A stretch of 35,567 bases of DNA. Origin: JAVZLQ01 sp049700035. GTDB lineage: Archaea; Thermoproteota; Bathyarchaeia; Bathyarchaeales; Bathycorpusculaceae. The position numbers and the translations under genes were made by a program. Where the stretch lies: the NCBI GenBank assembly GCA_049700035.1, contig JBNAWC010000008.1, positions 1 through 35,567 on the forward strand. The letters run 5' to 3'. Within the stretch, counting starts at the first letter, position 1. Every line of letters begins with the position of its first letter. Below are positions 1 to 7,268 of the stretch, piece after piece. The notes below the pieces were generated by a model. It was given only the letters and a program-made list of their open reading frames with translations. It had not been told where the DNA came from and made no database searches.

Positions 1-1
1 A

Positions 2-364
2 GACCTGTACATATCAAAGGAGGTAAACCCAAACCTTGTTTACGTGCTTCCAAAAGAGGGCGGCATCTTATGGATTGACTGTATGGTTATACCCACAGGC
101 GCGCTGCATCCCATAGCCGCCCACGCCTGGATAAACTTCATGTCAGACCCCCTTGTGTCTGCATTAAACAGCATGTACATTCACTACGCAAGCCCAAATA
201 AAATAACAGTGCAAGAACTCCTACCCTCATGGATTGCCTCAGACACAGCCATATACCCAACGGACAAGATGCTTGAAAATTTTGAAATAGGGCCAAAAAT
301 CTACACAGACGAAGAAAGAGAACTACTAGAACAGCTTTGGACAGAGGTTAAACTAGCTTCCTAA
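2..364 (+). CDS. potD: Polyamine-type ABC transporter substrate-binding protein (PotD-like), C-terminal part
   Basis: The frame is open from base 2 to the TAA at 362-364, so the gene enters from the left edge and only about 120 C-terminal residues are present. The sequence NLVYVLPKEGG, then WIDCMVIPTGA and AHAWINFMSDP, is characteristic of the C-terminal lobe of spermidine/putrescine binding proteins (periplasmic-binding type 1 extracytoplasmic solute receptors). It would capture a polyamine outside the membrane and deliver it to the PotBC channel. It ends 3 bases from the stop of the potC permease, which is on the opposite strand, so this receptor is convergent with the operon encoding its likely partners instead of being its last gene. 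An internal GTG at 44 is not a real start, because homology continues upstream of it. The exact ligand cannot be told from this part. Confidence 0.85.
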   Translation, partial: DLYISKEVNPNLVYVLPKEGGILWIDCMVIPTGALHPIAAHAWINFMSDPLVSALNSMYIHYASPNKITVQELLPSWIASDTAIYPTDKMLENFEIGPKIYTDEERELLEQLWTEVKLAS

Positions 365-367
365 CCC

Positions 368-1144
368 CTACTTTTTACTAAACCGCTGATAAAGCAAAGC
401 CAAACTCATAGAAATTCCAAGAGCAATCGTGGTTAAAGCATTCAACTCAGGACTAACTCCCCCCTTCCTAGCCATAGCCCAAATCCTTAAAGGCAGAGTT
501 TCAAACCCAGGTCCAGTCGTAAAAACAGTCTTATAAAAGTCGTCATAGGAGAGGGTGAAAGCCAACAAACTCGCAGCGAGAATACCTGGCATGAGAAGCG
601 GCAAAGTTATCCTGAAAAATGTTTGAATCTCGTTTGCCCCCAATGTCTTCGCTGCCTCCTCCAAGGAACGGTCGAACCCAACCAGTCTGGCCCTAAGCAC
701 AACATAACAATAAGAAATGTCGTAGGCTATATGCCCTAAAAGAACCGTGGTAAAACCCAAGCTGAAACCCCAGCCTATCAACAAGTAGAAAAGAAGCAGG
801 GTTAAAGCTTCGGCGATCTCGGGAATAATAATCGGAATGTATAAAATACTATCAATGACTCCTTTCCCCCGAAAAGAATATCTGACCATAGCATAAGCAG
901 TAAGGATGCCGAAAATCACAGAGAATATTGCCGTCAGAGCCGCCACCACCACGCTATTATAAAGCGCTCCCCAAACCTCCGGTGTCTGAAACAGTTGAGC
1001 ATACCAATCGATAGTAAAACCAGTCCAAGATCCAAGCAAACGCGAACTATTAAAGGAAAATAGTGTCATAACCATAATAGGCCCATAGATCAAAGCGAAA
1101 ATAGCAAAAGTGAAAACTTTAAGGAAAATGTCGCCGAATTTCAA
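368..1144 (-). CDS. potC: ABC transporter permease, PotC-like
   Basis: A 258-residue integral membrane protein of the binding-protein-dependent permease family. The first segment (KVFTFAIFALIYGPIMVMTLFSF) and several later hydrophobic stretches suggest about six membrane helices. The EAA loop that docks on the ATPase is visible as EEAAKTLGANEIQTFFRITL with LPLLMPGI following. With PotB it should form the channel of a spermidine/putrescine importer. Its ATG overlaps the potB stop (bases 1141-1144, ATGA type), which indicates translational coupling in a potA-potB-potC operon read on the minus strand. Length and motif are normal for PotC. Substrate is inferred from family only; related importers carry other small cations. 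Confidence 0.9.
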   Translation of the reverse strand: MKFGDIFLKVFTFAIFALIYGPIMVMTLFSFNSSRLLGSWTGFTIDWYAQLFQTPEVWGALYNSVVVAALTAIFSVIFGILTAYAMVRYSFRGKGVIDSILYIPIIIPEIAEALTLLLFYLLIGWGFSLGFTTVLLGHIAYDISYCYVVLRARLVGFDRSLEEAAKTLGANEIQTFFRITLPLLMPGILAASLLAFTLSYDDFYKTVFTTGPGFETLPLRIWAMARKGGVSPELNALTTIALGISMSLALLYQRFSKK

Positions 1145-1998
1145 AAGGCCATCTCACCCCCACCATATCGCATATAAATTAACACAACAGCCAAAGTAAT
1201 CGCCAACATAACAGTTGAAACCGCACTGCCAAACCACCAACTCCTAACTTTCAGAAACAGATCCCAAATCACGTTGCCAATCATATATTCGCTGGGGCCT
1301 CCCAGAAAATACGGAACCAAAAACTCGCCAACACAAGGCACAAACACCAAAACTATGCCAGCCGCAACACCAGGCATGGTTAGTGGAAGAGTCACATGGA
1401 AAAACGTCCTATAAGGACCAGCACCAAGGGTTTTAGAAGCCTCAATAAGGCTGACGTCAAGCTTTTCCACAGACGCATACAAAGGCAATATCATAAAAGG
1501 AATATAATCATAAACCATGCCTAACATTACACCCCAAATTGTACCCACAACCGAAAACCCCAACCTTCCAAAAACATACATGTCTAAAAGCTGAAGAATA
1601 TTCATCAACGCGTAAATCCTCAAAAGAAAACTAACCCAGTAGGGCAATATAACCATCATCATCAAAACATTCCTATACCGCCTAGTCTTTATCGCAATGG
1701 TATAAGCCACAGGATATCCCAGCAGGAAACAACAAACAGCCGTTAAACCAGCAATCAGCAGAGAACGCCCAAGAATCCACATGACAGTGGGACTGAAAGA
1801 CTGAAGATAATACTCAAGTGTAAAATTAAAGATGAAACGATAATATTTATCAACAGCCCCGACGCTGTAAAGCAAACTGATACCCATAGGGGAAAAGAAA
1901 AAAACCAACAAGTAACCAAGCGGCAATAACAAAAACAAAAATGGAATAATTTTTTTTCTCTTCCTAATTTTCTCAAAGATGCTCCCGGAAATGGACAT
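1141..1998 (-). CDS. potB: ABC transporter permease, PotB-like
   Basis: A 285-residue permease, starting with a short basic stretch (KIRKRKK) followed by the first membrane helix. The EAA motif is IEASKTLGAGPYRTFFHV with LPLTMPGV after it, placed near residue 190 as usual. The start ATG at 1998 is preceded by GGTGAT about 3 bases upstream, a good archaeal ribosome site. It follows potA by 8 bases and overlaps potC, so the three genes are one operon. It should be the second channel subunit of the polyamine-type importer. The family and pairing are certain; the transported compound is inferred. Confidence 0.9.
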   Translation of the reverse strand: MSISGSIFEKIRKRKKIIPFLFLLLPLGYLLVFFFSPMGISLLYSVGAVDKYYRFIFNFTLEYYLQSFSPTVMWILGRSLLIAGLTAVCCFLLGYPVAYTIAIKTRRYRNVLMMMVILPYWVSFLLRIYALMNILQLLDMYVFGRLGFSVVGTIWGVMLGMVYDYIPFMILPLYASVEKLDVSLIEASKTLGAGPYRTFFHVTLPLTMPGVAAGIVLVFVPCVGEFLVPYFLGGPSEYMIGNVIWDLFLKVRSWWFGSAVSTVMLAITLAVVLIYMRYGGGEMAF

Positions 1999-2006
1999 AC
2001 AATCAC

Positions 2007-3083
2007 CTATTCCAGCGGAACAATTGTTGCATTCTCTTTAGGCCATCCAACTTGAACTTTATCACCAACTTTAAAATCAGCCAGAGAACTTTCAGCAACC
2101 TGCACTTGAGCCTTTAACTCAACATCACCCGCTAGCCGAAGCCTAAGATTGACGAACGACCCCACGTAAATGCAATCTTCAACAGTCCCGTCAAAAATAT
2201 TATCCATATTTTTCAGCTTTTTTGCCACGAAAATTTTTTCAGGGCGCACCGACAAAAGCGCTGCTTTCCCAACAAACTCGCTGGGAGCATCAACCATTAT
2301 TTTGCACGGCGAGTTTTTTACATCAAAATATCCGTCTGAATTGCATAGCCCCTCAACGAAGTTTGTCTCCCCTATAAATCCAGCTACAAACTTAGTCCTA
2401 GGCCGTTCATAAATCTCCCTCGCCCCGCCAATCTGCTCTATTCTCCCCTTATTCATAACGGCTATTCGATCAGACATAGTTAATGCCTCTCCCTGATCAT
2501 GCGTTACATAAATGAAAGTGGTGCCAACAGTTCTCTGAATTCTCTTCAATTCAATTTGCATACGTTGCCTAATTTTCAAGTCTAACGGACCTAAAGGTTC
2601 GTCAAGCAGTAAAACCGTAGGCTCAGTTACCAGCGCCCTAGCCATTGCAACCCTCTGCTGCTGCCCACCACTAAGCTGTTTCACGTTTCTCTTCGCAAAA
2701 ATTTCCGGAGGCATATCCATAACCTCTAGAATTTTGTAGATGCGGCTTTTGTACTCGCTTTCAGGAAATTTCTGCATCTTTAAACCGAAACAGATGTTGT
2801 CGTAAACGTTCATGTGAGGGAAAAGCGCAAGATGTTGAAAAACCATTCCGATGCGCCGCTTATAAGGAGGGACGTCGTTTACAACTTTTCCCCGAAGTTT
2901 AATAATACCCTTGGTTGGTTCTTCAAGTCCAGCTATCATCCTCAAAGTCGTAGTCTTGCCGCATCCGCTAGGGCCAAGCAGCGAAAAAAATTCGTTCTTG
3001 TATACCTCGAAAGATACATTATCCACAGCTACTACATCGCCAAAAACCTTCAGAATATCGATCAACTCGACTTCAGCGGACAT
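2007..3083 (-). CDS. potA: ABC transporter ATP-binding protein, PotA-like
   Basis: The ATPase of the importer, 358 residues from the ATG at 3083. The open frame reaches back to 3212, but the extra 43 residues are not ABC-like, while MSAEVELIDILKVFGDV is a standard PotA beginning. Walker A (GPSGCGKTT, residues about 37-45), Q-loop (VFQHLALFPH), signature LSGGQQQR (about 137-144), Walker B (LLLDEP, about 158-163) and the switch histidine (VTHDQGEA) are all present. A C-terminal TOBE-type regulatory domain (from GFIGETNFVEG on) is typical of the CUT1/PotA group. It is the first gene of the potABC operon and is divergent from AOR1. All catalytic residues are intact. Confidence 0.92.
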   Translation of the reverse strand: MSAEVELIDILKVFGDVVAVDNVSFEVYKNEFFSLLGPSGCGKTTTLRMIAGLEEPTKGIIKLRGKVVNDVPPYKRRIGMVFQHLALFPHMNVYDNICFGLKMQKFPESEYKSRIYKILEVMDMPPEIFAKRNVKQLSGGQQQRVAMARALVTEPTVLLLDEPLGPLDLKIRQRMQIELKRIQRTVGTTFIYVTHDQGEALTMSDRIAVMNKGRIEQIGGAREIYERPRTKFVAGFIGETNFVEGLCNSDGYFDVKNSPCKIMVDAPSEFVGKAALLSVRPEKIFVAKKLKNMDNIFDGTVEDCIYVGSFVNLRLRLAGDVELKAQVQVAESSLADFKVGDKVQVGWPKENATIVPLE

Positions 3084-3101
3084 TGTTAACCGATAGACAT
3101 C

Positions 3102-3208
3102 CTTTAAAAGTACTCTTAAAAGTTTTACGCTAACAAATAAATAACAAAATTTCTTAGATTTCCGAAGCGAAAGCCATTCATTAGCGGTTAAAAGTACCCT
3201 TTTAAACC
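3102..3208. promoter_or_regulatory. Divergent control region with two copies of a TTAAAAGTACYCTT element
   Basis: The 199 bases between potA (-) and AOR1 (+) hold two copies of the 14-mer TTAAAAGTACYCTT, at 3104-3117 and 3188-3201. Both are imperfect inverted repeats (AAAAG around TAC, then CTT..AAA), and their starts are 84 bp apart, close to eight helical turns. Two spaced palindromic copies in a divergent promoter suggest operator sites for a dimeric regulator acting on both units. I did not find this element elsewhere in the window. The regulator is unknown. Confidence 0.45.
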
Positions 3209-3239
3209 TCAAACATGTTGTGATGCTTAGTAAAGTAAG

Positions 3240-3275
3240 TTTTATTAATTTAGCTTAATTAAATCTCGACGAGGT
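3240..3275 (+). promoter_or_regulatory. TATA-like box and ribosome site for AOR1
   Basis: TTTTATTAA at 3240-3248 is a plausible archaeal TATA box. It would place transcription start near 3270, giving a very short leader. GAGGT at 3271-3275 sits 7 bases before the ATG at 3283. Confidence 0.4.
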
Positions 3276-3282
3276 TAAAGTT

Positions 3283-5085
3283 ATGAACCGTTTAGGAGGA
3301 TACTCTGGAAAGGTTGCCAGAGTGAATTTAACCAAGGAGCAGGCGAAAACGGAGAATCTGCGCTGGGAGTGGGTTACACAATACATCGGAGGCAAAGGCT
3401 TAGGCTTCAAATATCTGTACGAAGAACTTAAACCAAAGTTAAATCCTCTCAGCCCAGAAAACAAACTAATATTTATAACGGGTCCTCTGTCTGGAACAAT
3501 AGCCCCTGCAACAGGCAAATATGCTGTAGTGACGAAATCTCCACGTACAAATACAATTTTAGACTCCTACTTCGGCGGAACTTTTGGAGCGCAGCTGAAA
3601 TTTTCGGGATTTGATGCAGTTATAGTTGAGGGCAGAGCAAAAAGGCCTGTTTACATTTCAATAGATAATGGAAAGGTTAACGTTAAACCAGCTGAGCATC
3701 TCTGGGGAAAAGGAGCATTCAACACAATATCCGCCATAAAGAAGGATGAAGGAGACGCCAAAACCAGCGTTTTAGCGATAGGTCCTGCAGGAGAGAACAT
3801 GATAAAACTTGCTTCAATAAACGTAGATGTGATATGGAATGCTGGACGCGGAGGAGCCGGGGCTGTTATGGGCTCCAAAAATTTGAAGGCTATAGCTGTG
3901 AAAGGCGACGGCAAGTTTCCAATAGCAAATGAAGAAGAATTTAAGAAAATATCTAAAGAACTTACGGAAAAAAGCGTTTTAACCGAAACTAACATTTGGG
4001 CGAAGACCGACGGAACCCCGACAATAGTGGACATGTCAAACACCGCGGGAATACTATTGACAAGATTTTTCGAAAGCGGAGTTTTCAAGGATCACGACAA
4101 AATAAACACCGATGTCGTTAAAGCTCACTTAGTCGAAGTGCGCGCATGCTATGCGTGCCCGCTAGCTTGCAAGCGACTAGTGAAAGTCGGCGATAAAATT
4201 GTAAAGTCTCCGGAATATGAAACGTTAGCGACGGCGGGTTCAAACTGCTGCGTCGGCGACTTCGAAGCCGTAGCTGAATTTAACAGCATATGTGGAGACT
4301 TTGGAATGGATACGATTTCAACAGCAAACACTATAGCTCTGGTGATGGAATTATACGAGTCTGGGATAGTTAAAAAGAGCATGCTTGACGGAATAGAAGC
4401 TAACTTCGGCAGCAGAGAAGCACTGTTGAAATTAGCTGAGAAAATTGGAAGAAACGAGGGAGTTGGAAGAATACTTTCAGGTGGCACGAGGGCAGTTATC
4501 CAGAAATTCGGAGTAGACGCTGAAAAATACGCTGTTGATGTTAAGGGTCTGGAGATACCGGGTTACGAGCCTAGAGGCACATGGGGCATGGCTCTGGCAT
4601 ATTCCACAGCTGACAGAGGGGCATGCCACCTTAGAGCATGGGCTGTTTCAGAAGACGCGTTTGGAAAGTTAGAACCCCGAACATTCAAGGAAAAGCCAGC
4701 TCTTGTGAAAAGACTGGAAGACATAAACAGTGTTAAATGGTCTCTGATAGTATGCGACTTCTGGATCATAAATTATGAGGAAATGGCGACGTTGCTCGCA
4801 CCTGTCTGGGGCAAGCCAGTAAAGCCTGAAGAACTAAAAATGGCGGGTGAACAAATATGGAACTTGGGCAGACTCTTTAATATAAGAGAAGGATTTTCAA
4901 GGAAAGACGATAAGCTTCCTCCGAAATTCTTTAAGCAACCCCTTAGAGGAGGTCCCACGGACGGAGTTAAAGTTTCAGAAAAAGAATTTGAAAAGGCATT
5001 AGACGAATACTATGCGCTTCGCGGATGGGATAATAACGGCATACCAAAAGAAGAAACTCTAATAAGACTTGGTTTAACCAAATAA
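3283..5085 (+). CDS. aor: Tungsten-dependent aldehyde:ferredoxin oxidoreductase family protein (AOR1)
   Basis: 600 residues, normal for the AOR family. These enzymes oxidise aldehydes to carboxylic acids and reduce ferredoxin, using a tungsten bis-pyranopterin and one [4Fe-4S] cluster. The N-terminal domain (GYSGKVARVNLT, TGPLSGTIAPATGKY) is typical. The cluster ligands are seen as CYACPLAC (C289, C292, C296) plus C491 in IVCDFW. The pterin-side motif DRGACHLRAW is present. The start ATG has GAGGT upstream. It is separated from the next gene by 144 bases with a promoter, so it is probably transcribed alone. It has no adjacent ferredoxin gene, unlike AOR2 at 16647. The aldehyde is unknown; the amine-handling neighbourhood suggests an amino-aldehyde or a branched/aromatic aldehyde from amino acids, which is inference. 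Confidence 0.92.
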   Translation: MNRLGGYSGKVARVNLTKEQAKTENLRWEWVTQYIGGKGLGFKYLYEELKPKLNPLSPENKLIFITGPLSGTIAPATGKYAVVTKSPRTNTILDSYFGGTFGAQLKFSGFDAVIVEGRAKRPVYISIDNGKVNVKPAEHLWGKGAFNTISAIKKDEGDAKTSVLAIGPAGENMIKLASINVDVIWNAGRGGAGAVMGSKNLKAIAVKGDGKFPIANEEEFKKISKELTEKSVLTETNIWAKTDGTPTIVDMSNTAGILLTRFFESGVFKDHDKINTDVVKAHLVEVRACYACPLACKRLVKVGDKIVKSPEYETLATAGSNCCVGDFEAVAEFNSICGDFGMDTISTANTIALVMELYESGIVKKSMLDGIEANFGSREALLKLAEKIGRNEGVGRILSGGTRAVIQKFGVDAEKYAVDVKGLEIPGYEPRGTWGMALAYSTADRGACHLRAWAVSEDAFGKLEPRTFKEKPALVKRLEDINSVKWSLIVCDFWIINYEEMATLLAPVWGKPVKPEELKMAGEQIWNLGRLFNIREGFSRKDDKLPPKFFKQPLRGGPTDGVKVSEKEFEKALDEYYALRGWDNNGIPKEETLIRLGLTK

Positions 5086-5103
5086 CAACTTGGTAACAAA
5101 AGA

Positions 5104-5111
5104 GTTATAAG
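5104..5111 (+). promoter_or_regulatory. TATA-like box for the deiminase operon
   Basis: GTTATAAG at 5104-5111, just after the AOR1 stop, predicts transcription start near 5135 and a leader of about 95 bases before the TTG at 5230. The end of this leader can form a small stem, CTTGG (5199-5203) with CCAAG (5221-5225), directly before the start codon. A role in translation control is possible but unproven. Confidence 0.4.
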
Positions 5112-5229
5112 AACTATCTTGTAAGGAATCAAGCTTACCGAATGTGCGTTACGGAAGGTTCTCCAAAACCTATTTATGAGTCCACAACCGACAGTCACTT
5201 GGTGAGGGAGTTGTCTAGTTCCAAGGCTT

Positions 5230-6255
5230 TTGTGGGGCACGATTTTTAGGAAAATCGTTGAACAAATTTTCCAAAAATCAATTAAACAGTTGCAAAGAAA
5301 GAACCCAGAGGAAATTTTAGAACTGATCAAAGCTTTTAACAGGGAAAAACGCTCACTTTCAGCTCACTTAATGACAGATTACGGGCTGAACAACGAATTT
5401 GATCCTTTAAAGAGCGTATTAGCGCATAGACCTGGACCAGAAGTGGAATTGATCGATGAGAAAAACCCGTGGAAATGGCTTTTCAACAAAAAGTATGATC
5501 TTAACAAGGCTCTACTAGAGTATGATGCTATGATAAGATTAGTAAGACAGGAAACTGGAGCAAGCGTAATTTTTCTGCAGGACCCAGGTAAAGAAAGCAA
5601 CGTGATCTTTCCGCCAAACCAAAGCTATGTGCGAGATCATGGTTTCATGACGCCTTATGGAGCAATTGTAGGACATGCCGATCAACCGAGAACTTACGAG
5701 GAAGACTTTGTAATGAGAAAACTGGTTGAGTTGGATATTCCAATAATATTCAAGGTTTATGGAACTGGAATGATGGAAGGCGGTGACGTCATATATCTCG
5801 ACGAAGAAACGTTATTGCTTGGGCTTAGCTATCGAACAAATCTCACGGGTTATAGACAGGTTAAGGCTGTCCTGGAAGGTTTTATAGTTGAACGTGTAAT
5901 CCCGGTGCGCCTCAGTCCAGAGGTCATGCATCTTGACACAGTTTTCAACGTCGCTTCAAGGACTGTTGCTGCCGTGTACCCTAAAGCGGTTCCAGAAAGA
6001 TTCATAAAAACAGTTAAAAGAAAAGGTTTTGAAGTGGTAGAGGTTCCTAAAAGGGAAGCAAAAACCTTGGCTGTAAACTGGTTATGCTTAGCCCCGGGAA
6101 AAATACTTTTCATTGATGGAGAGGAGAAAATGAATATAACGACACGCAGAAAGTTGGAGAGGCACGGCATAGACATTGTGAGCCTAAAAATGCCGGAGCT
6201 TTTGGGCGGCGCCGGAGGGCCTAGATGTTTAACGATGCCTCTTTCCAGAAAATAG
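5230..6255 (+). CDS. Arginine deiminase / amidinotransferase family enzyme (compact form)
   Basis: A 341-residue pentein-fold guanidine-modifying enzyme. Family marks are NEFDPLKSVLAHRPG, YVRDHGFMTPYG, EGGDVIYLDEETLLLG, the HLD of MHLDTVFN, and the C-terminal GGPRCLTMPLSR with the nucleophile at about C333. GGPRC(L/M)TMPL is the arginine deiminase style ending and not that of agmatine deiminase. It is about 70 residues shorter than bacterial arginine deiminases and seems to lack their helical insert, which makes it closer in size to dimethylarginine hydrolases. The most likely reaction is arginine to citrulline plus ammonia. The TTG start is chosen because in-frame sequence upstream ends at a stop and the next ATG (5371) has no ribosome site; the first 47 residues are an amphipathic helical extension. 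It heads an operon with a carbamoyltransferase and a permease. Confidence 0.8.
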   Translation: MWGTIFRKIVEQIFQKSIKQLQRKNPEEILELIKAFNREKRSLSAHLMTDYGLNNEFDPLKSVLAHRPGPEVELIDEKNPWKWLFNKKYDLNKALLEYDAMIRLVRQETGASVIFLQDPGKESNVIFPPNQSYVRDHGFMTPYGAIVGHADQPRTYEEDFVMRKLVELDIPIIFKVYGTGMMEGGDVIYLDEETLLLGLSYRTNLTGYRQVKAVLEGFIVERVIPVRLSPEVMHLDTVFNVASRTVAAVYPKAVPERFIKTVKRKGFEVVEVPKREAKTLAVNWLCLAPGKILFIDGEEKMNITTRRKLERHGIDIVSLKMPELLGGAGGPRCLTMPLSRK

Positions 6256-6278
6256 AAATGTTATAGGTTGAGGGACTT

Positions 6279-7211
6279 ATGGGAAGATTGTCAACGAGAG
6301 ACATTTTAACTTGCCAAGAGCTTTCTCAACAAGACATATGGCTGATTTTTGAAACAGCAAAAGATTTGAAAAATTCATACTATCGTGGCGAAAGACTCGA
6401 GCTTCTAAAGGGGAAAAATTTGGCGATGATTTTTGAAGAGCCTTCTACAAGAACTCGAGTTTCCTTTGAAGTTGCAATGAGCCAGCTTGGCGGACACGCA
6501 CTTTACTTGAGACCTGGCGAGATTCACTTAGGCATGCGGGAAACGGTTAGAGATACTGCCAGAGCCTTAAGCAGATATGTCGACGCCGTAATGGCTAGAT
6601 TGTTTAAACACGAAACTCTAGTTGAACTGGCTGAACATGCCACAGTTCCGGTTATTAACGGATTAACTGACTGGCTTCATCCGGTTCAAGCATTAAGCGA
6701 CGTTTACACCATGTGGGAGCGTTTTGGAGATCTAAAAAAAATCAAGATCGCATTTTTCGGCGATGCCACAAATGTTGCAAATTCACTGCTAATTTTAACT
6801 TCAAAGCTGGGAATGCACTTCACTTTCTGCGGACCAAAAAAATATTGGCCTAAGGAGCGAACGATGGAATTGGTGAAAGAAAACGTTAAAGAAACAGGTT
6901 TAGCCCCAACTTTTACCGAAAGCATAGATGAGGCAATACGAGAGGCGAATGTTGTTTACACGGATCTCTGGTGGTGGGTTGGGCAAGAGCAAGAGGCTGA
7001 AGAAAGGGTAAAAGCTTTTACTCCTTACCAAGTTAAAAGCAGCCTCCTAGGGAAAGCGTCCAGAAACGCTGTTTTCATGCACTGCCTTCCAGCAAGCCGA
7101 GGAATGGAAGTAACAGACGAGGTTATCGATGGTCCTCAATCCATTGTGTGGGATCAAGCTGAAAACAGGCTGCATGTAGAGAAGGCAATACTGGTGCTGT
7201 TGATGACCTAA
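6279..7211 (+). CDS. Ornithine-carbamoyltransferase family protein with an altered substrate loop
   Basis: 310 residues, normal for transcarbamylases. The carbamoyl-phosphate loop STRTR (residues 56-60), HPVQ (134-137) and the catalytic HCLPASRG (from 268) are intact. The ornithine-binding loop, normally D-x-W-x-S-M-G, reads DLWWWVG at 229-235: Ser and Met of the SMG motif are replaced by Trp and Val while the flanks (TD before, QEQEAEERVKAF after) stay ordinary OTC sequence. The protein therefore should bind carbamoyl phosphate but may act on a substrate other than ornithine, such as another diamine or a modified ornithine. GAGGG stands 5 bases before the ATG, and the gene follows the deiminase by 23 bases. 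In a catabolic setting it would split a ureido compound to give carbamoyl phosphate. No carbamate kinase gene is in the window. Confidence 0.88.
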   Translation: MGRLSTRDILTCQELSQQDIWLIFETAKDLKNSYYRGERLELLKGKNLAMIFEEPSTRTRVSFEVAMSQLGGHALYLRPGEIHLGMRETVRDTARALSRYVDAVMARLFKHETLVELAEHATVPVINGLTDWLHPVQALSDVYTMWERFGDLKKIKIAFFGDATNVANSLLILTSKLGMHFTFCGPKKYWPKERTMELVKENVKETGLAPTFTESIDEAIREANVVYTDLWWWVGQEQEAEERVKAFTPYQVKSSLLGKASRNAVFMHCLPASRGMEVTDEVIDGPQSIVWDQAENRLHVEKAILVLLMT

Positions 7212-7268
7212 AGCAAAAATGTTAAAAGCTTTTAGGGTCTAAAAGGCTTCACTGAAGGAGGAAAAAGA

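Noticed and set aside
2814..3096. Plus-strand open frames opposite potA
   Set aside because: They are antisense to the Walker A and Q-loop region of an intact ABC ATPase, have no ribosome site and no protein-like features.
3084..3212. N-terminal extension of PotA back to 3212
   Set aside because: The added 43 residues are not ABC-like, and the extension would run through the putative operator; the ATG at 3083 starts the normal domain.
5177..5250. Short upstream frames (ATG 5177, GTG 5202) before the deiminase
   Set aside because: Only 9 and 15 codons long, and neither has clear ribosome-site support; the leader stem was noted instead.
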